A DNA stretch of 64,000 bases from Epinephelus fuscoguttatus (GCF_011397635.1 NC_064755.1:38298059-38362058), one strand, 5' to 3'. Shown: positions 34,101 through 49,100, counted from the stretch's first letter. The notes: generated by a model not told the origin, from the sequence alone. Program-made: numbers and translations.

Positions 34101-37100
34101 TGAACCGAACCAGAGCAATCCAACTTTAAAGGATCACCTTACCAAACTGGAGCGTCTGACTCGGTTCGGATCACTGAACCAAACCACATTAGTCCTCTGA
34201 GGGATCACTGAACCGAAAGGTTGAAGGATATCCTTTGATTATGAACTCATCACTCTCTTGTGATGAAACGCAAATAATAAGGAATGAATATGAAGTAGTT
34301 TTCTGATGTAGAATTGTACTCTCAATGTTTCAATCAGCAGAGTGTCTCTGGGTGCTGATGAACTGTTCATTGTGTCTCCTGCAGAAGTGTCTGAGTTCTG
34401 TTGTTGTTGAATGTTTAGTTGTAACGTTTAGATGCTGCAGCTCCTATCAAATCACAGTTTACGTACACAGCCTTGGCTCTCCTCTCTGTGACAGAGTTTC
34501 TTTCAGTTATTATAATCTTCATTAGTCTGCAGGTATTTTTCCAGGAAGTTGGGGCAGGAAATACCAATATGTAAATTCCATGTGGTCGAGCCTTATCTTT
34601 TCATCGACCTGACTTTAGTTTTACTGTCTGTGGGGAGATTTTTGTCCTCACTGACAGGAAGTAGGAAAACATCATAGGCGTCACAGAGCTGCTGCTGTGG
34701 GATGTGGTGAAGGTCTCATCACTCACCCCACTGAATTCTGGGAAGCACCTGCTGACCTGGCAGATGACACACTGACCCTGCAAACACCAGAGGAGAAAAC
34801 ATTGTCATGTAGTCTGACAACATCAAACACCGGATGTTTCACCTCTGCAGCGCCCCCTGCTGGTGTAACATCTTTCATCTCAACAGTTTGTGTTAAATAC
34901 AAAAAACAGCTTTTGTTTACATGAATGTATTTAATGATCTCTGCTGTAATAATATGAAAGCCACATTACATTTATACCCTCCTGAATGAAACTTTGCTCC
35001 ATCACCTCCTCCCTCTGCTCTGTCTCTCTCCAGCCAGCTGTCGGGCGTCTCGGCCCGTCTGCTGAGAAGGTGGCGGTGGTTGCTGTGGACAACTGTGACG
35101 TGGAGGTGGCGATTCGTTTTGGCAGCCGGATCACAAACTATTCATGTGCAGCTCAGAGAGCTCAGACTGGACTGAAAAAGTGAGACAGTGTGTGTGTGTG
35201 TGTGTGTGTGTGTATTGTTATGTAAATGATCTCTGACCTCATTCAGTCACTGTTTTTCAGTTTTTTTTGTGTTTTAGTTTCTTGGTCAAAGGTCAGATCT
35301 TTTATATTGTGAATATCGACTGAACAGATCAACATCACATCTCATGGTGTTTATAAGAAATGGCTCATAGACAATACATGTACATTATACATATCATATC
35401 ATACATACATTAAGTGTCAGGTCTCGACCCTCAAAGTAATATTAAGATAGATTTGAATATGTAAGTTGATAATTCTTAGTTTTGTATTTGTTAATTTATT
35501 TAAATGTTTTTGCTTAATTATTATTAATTAATTAATTTATAAATATATTTTAACCTCCTGAGAACCCAGCTTTTCTTTGGTATGTATTTTTGTTCGAGTT
35601 TAAAGCCCAGTTCAGACCAAAGATTTGCGAGGAGACTAAACTGTTTTAAACCGTTGCAGAGAAAAGTTGCAGTGGTGTGAACTGGCCGGCCCGAACATGG
35701 CTGTGCAAAGGCAAATCATGCAACATATCTTTGAGCCTTGTGATTTGTTTGTTTTGTTACTCTGGATGAATTTTCCTTGCTCTGTCCTCCAAGCTAGGAA
35801 TGTCCTTTTTGGTTATAGGAAAAGTCTGTCACCTAATTGGCCTGTGTGAAATGCTGAGATAATACAGTAATAAAGTCCCAATGTCCTCAAATGAGTACTT
35901 CCTAATTAACAGCATCTTAGCTTGTTTTATTTACTAAAATTGGTTACATTTGTTGCAGACTGACTTGACAGAAATGGCTGCCATCTTATTTTTACATGGA
36001 TTATTGTAGTGTGCTCTTACTACCACTAGATGTCATCTAAGAGTGTCCACGAACGACGACAACAGATCTAAGTCAAGCAGAGGTATAAGGTGCATCAGTC
36101 CCAAAATGCAATATCCTCATATGAGGACGCAGTTGTCACAGTAGGTGTGTATATTAACATGTTGAAATGTGTCTCTAATGCGTGTCATTGTCCCTGTGTC
36201 CTGCAGGTCGTTGGATCTGACTGGTCCTCTGCTGCTTGGCGGCGTTCCCGACCTGCCAGAGGATTTTCCCGTCAGGAGTCGAGACTTTGAAGGCTGCATC
36301 AAAGATCTGAACATTGATGGACAGCAGGTGGACATGGCTCGATTCATCGCCAACAATGGCACCAAAGCAGGTACAGCATGGAGGAACTCTGCACAAGAAC
36401 CAGAGACTGTTCACTGACAGGTTCCCTCTTCATGTGTGAGGTTGTATCCACGTGGTTGAATGCACCTGTAAGTTTCCTCAGTGAAATAAATGTCATGTAG
36501 AGTAATGGACAATAAAGAATATTGTATATGTCTTTTATTGACTGTCTGTCACAGGCTGTGCAGCGAAGCAAGATTTCTGCAGCAGGACGTCGTGTCTGAA
36601 TGGAGGAGTCTGTGTCAACAGGTGGACATCTTACAGCTGTCAGTGTCCCCTCGGCTTCGGAGGAAAGAACTGTGAACAAGGTAAGACAGGTCCACAGTCA
36701 TGTTACTTTAACACGTCCACAATCGTGTCCCCTCTGAAGTTTATCATGTCCGCAGCCATGTCCTCTCTGAAGTATAACTTTAACATGTCCACAGTCATGC
36801 CGACCCCTCTGAAATTTAACGGCAAGGCGTTGGTGTGGTGGGCGGAGCCACAGGTGACCATCAGTGTGCCGTGGTATTTAAGTCTGATGTTCAGGACGAG
36901 ACACAGAGCTGGAACTCTGCTGAAGGCTGATGCTGGAGAATCATCCAGGATTCATCTGCTGGTGAGAGGATGAACTGAATTGAATATTAGACCTGGAGCT
37001 TCTAACCTTGTTTTTTAAAACTGTAAAAAGTAAAAAGTGTGTCTCAACCAGGTGAATGTCCTCTTCTTCTACTCCTCTACCTGTCCTCATCCAGCTCAGC

Positions 37101-40100
37101 AGCAGTCACCTGAGTTTCCAGGTGTTTGTGGGTGTGAAGCGCTTTGCTCTGCTAGACTTCCGTCAGACTCGGGTTGACGATGGAGAGTGGCATCATGTCC
37201 TGATGGAGCTGAAGAGCAGCAAAGATGGAAAGGACATCAAGTACATGGCGGAGGTGTCTTTGGACTACGGTTTGTTTCAGGTACAAGGACCGAAAACTTA
37301 GCCCTGTAGTCAGTTACAGGTATATATCAAAAACTGCTGCAGATTCTCTACACAACACACACTGAGACACTTGAGTAAAATACTGCAATGAAAAGTGGCT
37401 CCAGACAGGTTCCCCGTGGCACTCTATGGAGTTAAAATCAGGGTTAGAACATCACATTTAACTTTTCATCCATGAGACAGAGTTGTTCTGTTTGCTGTGA
37501 AATCAAAGACCTGCTGGTTTGTTGTTCGAAAACCTCCTGATGACTTCATCGCAGGATGTTTTTTAAACTGTTTCCTGTCCCGCAGTTGTCGGTGGAGATT
37601 GGTAACGAGCTGCCGGGTCTCAGGCTGAAGAGTTTATTTGTTGGAGGACTGATGAAGAAGAATGGCTCAGTGGTGAATGGATGGAGAGGCTGCATCCAGG
37701 TAAGACTCACCTGTCCACGTTTCATCACAGTAAATACTCTGTACAGGAAGCTGAAGTTTATACACGTTTATCAATCCCAATGGGCTCTATGGGCCTGTTC
37801 TTCGGCTTATCTTCGGTCTGATTATTAAATTATCATATTGTTAGTTCGTTAGATTTCTGTTTATGGTATAAACATTCATGCCAGGTGTCCCACCTTGGAC
37901 TCTGGGTACATGCTAATTATCAGATCCAATCACTCATTCAGTCACTGATCAATGCCTCCTCAGGGTGTGAGAATAGGTGAGACGTCCATGAAGCTGGCTA
38001 ACATTGACTTGCGAGGTGGTCGGAGGGTTGGGGTTGAGGACGGCTGTGGCACGGTCAACTCGTGTAGAGACGCCGTCTGTCCACCGCATAGTCACTGCAA
38101 GGACCTCTGGGGAGATCACACCTGCACATGCCAGCCAGGTGATTGTTATCAGCCTGATTATTAGTGAACTGATTGATTGACTGATTGACTGATTGATTGA
38201 TTGGTCTGTGTCATGATTCATTATTTCCCAGGATTCTTTGGGAGGGACTGTGTGGATGTTTGTCTCTTAAACCCCTGTTTGCACGACTCCACCTGTGTCC
38301 ACCACCCGAGCTCTCTGCGTGGATACCTCTGTCACTGTGGAGATGGTTACCATGGAGACTATTGTCAGTACAGGTAGGTTAGTTTCTGTACACATATGAC
38401 TGTATGAGATGATCATCTGTCAGTCTGACAGAAGGATTAATGGATATTTCATTAATATCAGTATTGGTCACTGATGATGATTGTTTTGTGTGGATTTCAG
38501 ATCAAACATGCCATGTTCTCGGGGCTGGTGGGGAGGGCCAGTCTGTGGTCCCTGTAACTGTGACGTCTCTAAAGGATTCACCAGAGACTGTAACAAGACT
38601 ACGGGAGAGTGCAGCTGTAAGGTAATAGCTCACACACACTGACTGAACTTGTGTTTTAATTGTAAACTTGTGTTTTCAGTGTGAACTTGTGTTTCCAGGA
38701 GAATTACTTCCGTCCAGACGGAGGTTCCTGCCTCCCTTGTGACTGTTTCCAGCTGGGCTCTATGTCTCGGACCTGTGACTCTGAGACTGGTCAGTGTCTT
38801 TGCAGGACAGGTGTTGTCGGACGTCAGTGCAACACCTGCGACAACCCATACGCTGAGGTGACGCCCAGAGGCTGCGTGGGTATGAACAAAGATTTGATGT
38901 TCCAACAGTTTAATCCACTGTGGTTTTATAAGAACAGTTTATGCAGGGATGCAGAAGCTTCCTGGTCACTGACTCAGTTTCATGTCTCCTTCTTTGTCTC
39001 CTTTCTTTTTTCTGTGCCTCCTGTCTTTTCTAATTTCTGAAATGTCTTTCCTTCTTCCTTGCCTCCTTCCCTGTCCTTCACTTTCTATTCTTATTGTCTT
39101 TCCTGCCTCCTTGTTGCCTTTCTTGGCCTTCCTTCTGACCTGTTCCCTTCACTCTCTATTTCTCTGACTTCTTGGCTTTTTGCCTGAGTCTGTCCTTCCT
39201 TCCCTCCATAATTGCCTTCTTGTCCACTCTGCCTCATTTCCTACTGTATGTCCTTGCTTGCCTTCTTTCCTCTCTGCTTCCTGACCATATCATTGCCTGA
39301 CTTTTTCCTTTCCTGCCTCCTTTGTGGCTTCCTTCCCCCCTTTCCTGCCCTCTTCCCCATGTTCAATCCCTTTTCCTTCTTTGACACCTTGTCTCCTGAC
39401 TCTTTCCTTGGCTCCTCACTGGCCTCCTGTCTCGTCTTACAGTTGTGTACGACGTCTGTCCGAGGGTGTTTGAATCGGGACTCTGGTGGCCGAGGACTAA
39501 GTTTAATCATCCTGCAGCTGTGAGATGTCCCCGAGGCGCCTCAGGTCAGAATTAACACAAAATACACTGTTAATTAATGTAAAGTGTTTGTTTACAATCA
39601 AACTGACCAATCAGAAGCTCTGTCATCTCTCTGGCCACGCCCCCACAGGTACAGCTGTACGTCACTGTGATGAGCAACATGGCTGGCTCAAGCCTCTCCT
39701 CTCCAACTGCACCTCACTGAGCTTTAGACACCTCCACATCCAGGTACATTAATGACTGACTGTTTGTTCTTCACGTATCATGTGGATTCATACTCACCTC
39801 TCTGACCTTTGACCTCGCAGGAGGAGGAGCTTCAGAGAAACGAGACAGAGTTGGGCGGTGACAGGTCACGCAGGCTTGCTGCGATGCTGCAGGAGGCGAC
39901 CAATCAGACGGAAGCTCCTTATGACCGTGACCTACAGACGGCGTTTAATCTGCTGAGTGTGGTGCTGCAGCACGAGAGCCAACAACACGGCTTCAAGCTG
40001 GCCGCCACGCAGGACCGATACTTCCACCAGGTTACACTTTTATTTCTAATATTTCATTTAAGTTTTAATTAGTACAATCAATCAGTCAATCAATCAATAA

Positions 40101-43100
40101 TTCAGTTAGTTATTTAAGTGATTTCCTCCAGTTTCCACTCTGTCAAATGTCATCGTTCAACTGGACGTCTAGATTCTATCTTCTGTTTGATTCTGTCTGT
40201 TCAGAAACAGTTTGTATTGAACATATTCTGATCGGTCTGATTCCTGTTGAACACCTGGTGTGTAGAATATCGTACAGACCGGTAGCATCCTGTTGGAGCG
40301 GAGTGGCGAGCTGCAGCATCAGGTTCAAAGGTCAGAGGGTGGTGCTTTGCGTCTGCTGAGAAGCTTTGAGCTTTACGCCCAAACCCTCGCCATGAACATG
40401 AGGAAGACCTACCTGAAGCCCTTCATCATCCTCACTCCCAACATCAGTGAGTCTGACGGCAAAGCTCAACAGTTTATGTTATCTACATCAGAAACACAAG
40501 ATCTTTATATTCAAATTACAGGATCTCCAAAAATATAAATGATGATTAATATAAATAAAGCTGCAGGCAGCATGGGTGGGTTCAAGCAGACTTGTTATGA
40601 TTTCAATGAACATACTTATTCAGTAAACTGTTCTCTGTTTCTGTCCTCAGTTTTCTCTGTGGACTTCCTGGACAGCAGCACAGTGAAGCCCCGCCTCTCT
40701 GACATGCAGAAAGAACTTCCTGTTGACCTCCAGGCTGCTGTCCATTTCCCACATTTCACTTCACCGGCTGATGTTAAAGCTGCTCCAGGTATCAGAAACA
40801 GAGTCACTGGGGAAAATAAAACATTTAGTTTCATTCAGTCAAATATAAATCTTTTCTTCTGATCTGTAGTTTCTACAGAGACGCCGGCTGAGCAGCCTGG
40901 TGATGTCATTGGTCATGTCAGTGGTGGTGTCAATCAGACTGTGTCGCCTCCCTCTGAGTCTTCTTTTAAAAAGAAGCGTCAGGCTGAGGCACCAAGCGCG
41001 CCGCTGGTCACTGTGGTGATCGTCTACAGAACTCTGGGAGACCTGCTGCCACAGAGCTATGACCACCAGGGCCAAAGGTACAACACTATCACTATGGCAA
41101 CAACACTGACGACCACCACAATAAAGACAGCATGATAAAACAACAATAAAAACCACCACAATGGCGACAGCAAACAACTACATGTCTGTTGACACAAAGA
41201 TGTTTTATTATTTGTGTGTGTTCAGAGCGCCAAGTCGATCCGTCATCAACACTCCTGTTGTCACTACAGTGATGTCCAATGAAGGTGTATCCTGGCTCCG
41301 ACCTCTGGACCGCCCTGTCATCCTGCAGCTCCGCCTACTACAGACAGAGGGGCTGGTGAGCCCGCAGTGTGTCGTCTGGACTCACTCAGCAGGGTGAGCT
41401 ATGCTAAGCTAGGCTAACAGTTTCCCCCTGCTTCCAGTAAGTGTGCTAAGCTAGGCTAACAGTTCCCCCTGCTTCCATTGTTTGTGCTAAGCTCGACTAA
41501 CATTGTTGCCCTGCTTCCAGTGTTTGTGCTAAGCTAGGCTAGCAGTTTCCTTCTGCTTCCAGTCTTTGCACCAAGATAGGCTAACATTGTCGCCCTGCTT
41601 CCTGTATGTGCGCTAGGCTAGACTAAAACTTTCCCCCTGCTTCCAGTGTTTTGTGCTAGGCTAGGCTAATAGTTTCCCCTGCTTTCAGTGTTTGTGCTAA
41701 GCTAGGCTAACATTTTCCCCTTGCTTCCAGTGTTTGTGCTAAGCTAGGCTAACAGTCTGATGTTTCAGGGTGAACGGGTCAGGCGGCTGGTCTTCCACAG
41801 GTTGTGATCTGATCAGCAGGAATCAAACTCACATCACCTGTGGCTGTGTTGATGCGTTGAGCGTTGCCGTGGTGATGTCCAGGAGAGAGGTAGGACCCAC
41901 CTGAGACAGACAGTTTTTGTCCACCCTGAAACCTGGAAAAAGTCTAAATAAAGTTTTATCTGTTTGTGTCATCAGCGTGTGGTCGCTCTTCCTCTGAAAC
42001 TCGCCACCTTCACTTCCCTCTCCTCCTCGCTGCTCTTCCTCCTCGTCACCTTCGTCCTCCTCTTCATCCTCACAAACCTGCGCTCCAACTTAAATAGAAT
42101 CCACCTGAACCAGGTGACCTCCGTCTTCCTGTCGCAGCTCATCTTCCTGCTCACCATAGAGCGAACACAGAACCAGTCTGCCTGTACGCTGGCAGCCATT
42201 TTGCTGCATTACTGCTGCATGTGTTCGTTCTGCTGGATGTTGGTGGAGGAGCTGCACGTCTACCGCATGATGACCGAGATCCGCAACATCAACCACCGTC
42301 ACATGACCTTCTACTATGCTATTGGCTGGGGTGTCCCCGCTGTCATCACAGGTGAGAAGACGACTTACGCGTCCAGAAAACAGCCAACATGCAGCCTCAC
42401 ACAATGTCCAAACTGGACTGTTAGAAAACAGGACAGTGAAGGACATAAGGTGGGAGGACAGCAGGTGGAGTGTATTCCGTGGTTGATTTGTGTCCTCCTG
42501 CTTGTCCTGCAGGTGTCTCTGTGTCTCTGGATCCTGATGGTTTTGGGAGCTCCGGGTTCTGCTGGCTGTCTCTCCAGGACTCTGTAATGTGGAGTGTTGT
42601 TGGACCCTTCACTGCTGTCCTCATGGTCTGTCCGTCCCTTTACGTCTCACAGTATCACATTCTGAGGGTTTATTTTGTTGTTATTTTCATGGTTTTTAAT
42701 TGGTTGTCTCTGTCTCCTTCAGGTTACCATGGTGATGTTTGTCCTGGCAGTTAAAGAGTCCAGAGGACAGAGACAGACAAGCTCTGAGACGGCTGAACTC
42801 AGGTCAGTTCGATTTTTTAGATTTGAATCTGTTGGCTTTACAGCAGATCGCTGACAAGTGATTCCTCATCTCCTCTTCTCCTTGTTTCCTCTCATCATCT
42901 CTTCCTCTCTTTGTTTCCTCTTCTCTCTTCCTCTCCTCCTTCAGCTCCTCTCTGAGGTCAGCCATCTTGTTGCTGTTGTTCCTCAGTGCCTCCTGGCTGT
43001 CAGGTGTGATGGCAGTCAACAGTGATGTCATTGCCTTCAACTACCTGTTCTCCATCTTCAGCTGCCTGCAGGTATTTGTCTTATTGTTAATATTATAAAA

Positions 43101-46100
43101 CTGACTGGTGTTTAGCGACCAGGTTACTCAGCGCTTCCCGTCTCTCTTGTCTGTCTCTCACTATTTCATGATGTTAACCTCTCCACCCTCCTCTGTGTGT
43201 CGCAGGGCGTCTGCTTCTTCTTCTTCTACTGTGTGTTCAACAGAGAGCTGAGGACGAACCTGAAGGAGATTTTCATCAGGAGGAAGAGAAGCAGAGAGCT
43301 CAGGAGCCAACACACCGCCGTCCTTACTGTACGTCATGTCATCACAGTAAACACAACAATAGTAGTTACTGACACCTATAGATGGGTGGATTACTGAACG
43401 AGCCTAGCGGGTACTGGCATGTCAGGAGCCCCCCACCTCCATCCCTGGCCTTCACCTTTAAAATGTCACTCAAATTGACTGATCAGGAAGAGATTCAAAA
43501 TAACAACACAGAGACGCAAAGAAACTGCAAAGCCACACTAAGTAACTATCAATCTGTTAACAGATGTCACCTGAGCAGCTCACCTGAGTGTAACTAACTA
43601 ACTAACTAACTCAGTCTGTTCACTTTTCTCTCTCCAGCGCTCTCTGAACAGGAAGCAGTCATTCTCTGGAGATGAAGGTCTGTATCGAACCGCCATCGGA
43701 GAGTCGACGGTGTCTCTGAATAGCAGCAGGTGAGCTGATCCTCACCTGGCAAGAAACTTTTTTTTTGTTAATATCACAGTTGAAAACAATTTGAACGATT
43801 TCAGTGGCAAACAGGAGGAGCTGCCAACAGCCACCGCTGCAACTAACAAACTCCACAAATCCATTCAGCAGTTCCAACATCCACAGTCAGACACATGACT
43901 GCTTATTTACTGCTGAATTACAGCTCACAACTCGCACCAACAACTGACGCTGCTCCGGTGTGAGTGTATTTGTTGGCTAGTGAAACATCCTGGTGCAGAA
44001 TATTTACATTTACACTTCATCACATCTCGTCTCATCAGCGAAAATGAAACATATGCTGTGTCTCAAATCACGTACTTCTGTACTTACACTTAATATTTTG
44101 AGTGCATAAGTGGGTTCACACTGAGAAGTATGGAAAAATGCAGTGCACTATGAGTACCTGGATGATGCACTCAAAACGGTCAAGAAGTTGAGTGTGGAAC
44201 TATGGACACTTCTCGCCCTCAATGGTCGCCATCTTGGCTAGAGATGGGCAGCACAAGCAAAAACGCTATTCAAAAATCGTGGCAACTTTTCGACAATTTT
44301 TTGAATAATCCCCCCCAGAGCCGCGCACACAGAGATCCAGTCATCATTAAATGCCCGGCGGAACGTACGCGGAACGGACTCCACGGAGGTCCGCGCGGAC
44401 TCAAAGCGGACGTCGGCAAGCCCTGTGCGCGCTCGACATGTATTTTTCACATCGCAGGGATTTTTCACGGACATTTTTACAGGAAACTGCAACGCGGAAC
44501 TGCGCTCGACTATGAAAGCCCGAATGACTGCGGACATTCCTCACGGAGTAGTAGTCTCTGCATGTTTCTCCTGTTTGTAGAAGAGCATCAAACTAGCTGT
44601 TAGCCCATCTCCCACCGCTGTAGCAATCCTATACGTGCGGTTAGGAGCTGAATTGCATGTCAAATAAAGGGGGGAAATAAGATGGTGAATAGTAGTAGTT
44701 GCATTTAAAAAATCGATTTTTCAAAAATAAAACGAAATTTGAAAATCGTGACCCATCCCTAATCTTGGCTACGTAGAGGAAGGGGAGGAACCACTTTTCA
44801 AACTGGAAATGGCGGCTGAGGACTGTGCAACCGTGAACGTCACTGCATTGTACAAATACATGTGTTTTTTGCACTAAACATCACTATACTGTTGTCGGGT
44901 ATAAGCCAGCAGTATGTTTATTGGGTTCATTTACCAGGCTGTTCATGATTTTGTATCGCGAACAATAACGCGAATGCTAATGCTAGTTTTCTAACCAGCT
45001 AATTTGTCATTTCCGGTAAGTGCACAACGGCTGTGTTTTGGTTGAGACAACACCACCCTGTTGAAATTTGCGCACTACGCCAATAAGTACATAGTGCACA
45101 TAGTATACTACATGGAAGTGTACTAATGGAAGTATGTGATTTGAGACACAGCAATAGATTTCATCTTAGTTTTTATGATCAAGATCTATTTTTAGCTCGT
45201 CATCGTCTCATTTTCATCATGGAAAAAAGGTTGACAAAAAAACTTTAGTCATAGTTTTCGTCATTGAAATTAACACCGGAAGGAAGTCCTACAGTGCTCC
45301 AGGTTTTCACACCTAGGTATGAAAACCTACCCATGGAGCCGGTCTTCAGTCACTATCGGTCACTTCGGCATGTGACCATGTGATGTCACCGTTGTATTCT
45401 GTTCTGCAGGAACGACTCAGGACTGAAGTGCCCCTCCTCTTCCAGCTCCACCAGGAAGTGTTTCCATGGTAACAACAACTCTGCCACCTTAACCCGAAAA
45501 CAGTTCAGAAGAAAAGGTTTGTACACTTTTAAACTCTTATAGAAAGAAAAACAGAAACAAAACCAGCATCAGATTGACTGTATTCATAATCACTACACCA
45601 CTATAATGTAAATAACCAGCACTGACCAGTGGACTTCACTGCAAGCTGATTGGCTGTTGAAACAGGTGACGTCCTTTACGTTCTAAAACTAGCTGCCAGC
45701 GATTTGACCAGCTGAGTTGCAGGTGACACCATCAGCCAGCTTGAGTCAAGGTCAGAACGGCCAGTTCACACCGCTGCAACTTTTCTCTGTAACGTTCTAA
45801 AATAATTTCATCTTGTTGTGAATCTTTAGTCTGAACTGGGTTTAAGATAAGGAGCTCCCCGCAGAGAAAGCTTATCAAATGGGGGTCTGTGACATAATGT
45901 GTGTCAGATTAGGGCCCTTTACATGACAGCAGTGACTTAGACAGACATAAAAATTCAGAGAAATCTGAAATGTCACATTAAACCATCTTGTAATTTCACA
46001 AATAAGACAGTAGGGGGCATCAGAGAGTTCAAATGAACAGCAATCACCATAACAGGGCACTGGGGTTGATACTAGATCACTGAGACGTGACTTGTCAGTT

Positions 46101-49100
46101 TAATGAGGTGCAGTGTGATCCAGGTCTGATCCTGATCCAGGTGTTTCTGTGATTTCAGACTCTGACAGCAGTTCAGACAGCAGCTCCGACGCTTCCTTTC
46201 ATTCGTCTGACAGCGAGGACGAACGATTGAAACATCTGCGGAGCAACCAGCGACGAGAGGAGGAGAAGAAAAACACCACAGTGCAGGGTAACATACACAG
46301 GAAATCAGTTCATAAAACAGAGGGTGATGGAAACAGTAATCTGTCAATAACAGTTTTTATTGATCAGATTGATCAGGGATTTCAGTCCGAAGAAACTTCC
46401 TAAAATCAACAATCAACAATGTTTTATGTTTATTTACAAACAAAAGTTTCTTTTTTATGGTGTTGCAAGGCATTTGATGATATTCATGATGTCACTTGAT
46501 TACAACAAGTGTAACTCCTCCTCCTCTCCTGTCACAGGTCAAACTCTGTCCAATCACATGCAGCCTTACTGGCTGGTGGATCCTCCCACAGTCACTGACA
46601 GTGAGCGGCGCAGTGAAGGAGGTGGAGGAGGTGAAGGGGGAGGTGAAGGTGCGGAGGTGAACCTCCGTGTGGAGACCAGAGTCAACACCGACCAGCTGAA
46701 CAACAGAGACCTGCCCAGCTCACCTGATAGTAACCAGCAGCCAATGAGACGACGAGGTGAGGATCATGCGAGCTGATGACCAATCAGGACGCTGCTTCTC
46801 TGAATGTAACTGATGTCCACCGTGTTTGTTTGTCTTCAGGGATCTTAAAGACCAGGACCCCCTCTCCCCTCAGTCCTCCTTCCCCCACAGTGACAGACAT
46901 GAACAGAAAGAACCTCCTCATTGAAGCCCCACCCCTCTGCTGCTCCGCCACCTCATTTCCAACTAATCACAGCCTTCGTCAGGCTGTTGCTGGGGGAAAC
47001 AGAGTTTGCGTTAAAATCGTTCCCCCTCTTTCCCCGCTGCTGCAGACACGCCCACCTCTGTCACCACGGCAACAGCACAGTGGAGTGACCATGTTAACCA
47101 GGACGAGGCTGATGACTTTGGACAGGAACGAAGAGAAAGACAAGTCAGAGTGAGTTTTTTTAAATACAACTTCAACTTCAGAGTTTCCAGTTGGGATGTT
47201 TCGGTGGTATGGGGAGGGCTGTAACCATGGAGGATGGGGCTGTTGGTCTTTAATGGTGTTTGGGTGGGTGGAGCGTCAGGTGGCATCGACATGAACGCCA
47301 GAACCAAAGGTTTCCCAGCAGAACATTGGATTTTGATTCTGATCATTGTGTGTTTACATGTACAGTATAAACAGCCCGTCCTCATTAAGAATTCATCAAA
47401 TACCGCTGCTTTGTCAGCGATCTGGACGTTAGATATCAATGCACAAAAGCACCTTTAGCAGTGGTGTTATATGCACTGGGCGGCAGCAGCTGTTGACTGA
47501 AGTCACCAAATACCAGCACTATGTCAGTGGACGTCAATATAAGATACTGATGCACAAAGGCGCCTTTCGTGGCTTTCTCAGCCACACCACCGGCAACTGC
47601 TCAGTATAAAGCACAACAAAATACCTATAGGGTGGGCTGGTGGGCAGGTGGATATGGAGCTTATAGGACTTGTTACAATCCCTAATGGTACATTCACACC
47701 AAAAGCGACCTGAGCGCCAGCGGTCGCTCAGGTCGCTGGCATCGCGCTGCTTGGCAGCAGCTCCAGCAGGCGCTTGCAGCGGCCAAAGGGGCGGGGCCGG
47801 CTGCTGCAGATGTGTCCATCAAGGCTGACACGGCTGTTCACTTTACAAGGATGAACAAATATATCATATATGTCTTCACTTTGTATTATCCATGACTTTC
47901 ATTACACAATTAAAATAACGCTAATAAACACAGTCAATATAGAGTCCTTTATAATTATGATTTTACTCTCCTGTTGGCACGTAGGACCACTGAGAAATGT
48001 AATTGGTGGTAAATAAGTGGGAGCTCTTTAATCGCACTTTCGGAAGCCTGCTTTGTACTGCTTTGGCGTATTTGCTGAGGAAACACAGGGACCAGAGCCG
48101 TCGGGCCGTCTGGGTCCACAGAGTCCTGCAAACCCGGCAACTCCACGGTGAATTTCACCGGCTCGTACAGCTCCGGGAGAGCCCAGACCTCCGTACCCGA
48201 ATCCCGGTCTGCAATTGGCTGCTGCTTCGGCAGCTGCGCTGCTCATTTGCATAAAGTTCAGCTTCTCTCAACTTCTACTTGACGCTCTGGTCGCTGGCAT
48301 CGCGCCGCTCGCTGCAGCCGACGCCCCTGACGCCCTTTGTAGCAAGCGTACATTGAAAATGAATGGCTGCCGGCCGCTTATGACGCTCATGACGCTTTTG
48401 GTGTGAATGCACAGTAAGAGTAATCGCCACTTGCCTGGTATCTTGTGTCTTGAGTGAGACTGCGGTAATCACTCCCTCCTTCACTGGTTGGTTGGCCCAC
48501 GACACATCCAGAGGGCTAGACGACAACACTTGGTTTCCCAGGTGTGCCCACCTCCGCTTTTACCCCTCACGTTGGACATCTTGCAGACCAATTGGAGTCC
48601 TTCCTCTTCATCCCAAAGCCAATTGCTGGTTTGCTCAGCAGCCTCTGATAGTCACTTGATGGCTTGTCAGAAGGCCTGTCCTCAAACCCCCATACTCTAC
48701 AGAAGTCTTGTTGATGATGTGGCTACAAATCCTCTACACCCAACCTCAACAGGGAGCACCTGGGTACGCCAGCCATTTTGTTCTGCCTCAGCTGCTAGGT
48801 CTGTGTACTTCAGGCTTTTGCATTTTTAAGCTTCCCCAACTCCAGCCTTCCATGGTAGTGTTAGTTCCATGATGTACAAGGACTTCTGTGAGGTTGACCA
48901 CAAGATCAGGTCCGGTCTGAGATTAGTTGTAGTGAAAAGCTTAGTCTCTGATCCAGGTCAACTTGCATTTTCCAGTCCTGGGCAGTATCCAGGAGGGTTG
49001 CTTCCACTCTTGCAGATGGTTATACAGGGTATTGTCCTGCTCTCATGAAGGGGTTGGTGTTTAGGAGTCCAGGCACAGGGGGAGGGAGGGCATTGGTGGT

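Noticed and set aside
33540..34240. CRISPR-like or regulatory repeat array
   Set aside because: Head-to-tail degenerate minisatellite without distinct spacers, in an animal intron.
39000..39523. Coding frames in the C/T-rich tract
   Set aside because: Compositional; no splice support until exon 16 at 39,443, which reads in a different frame.
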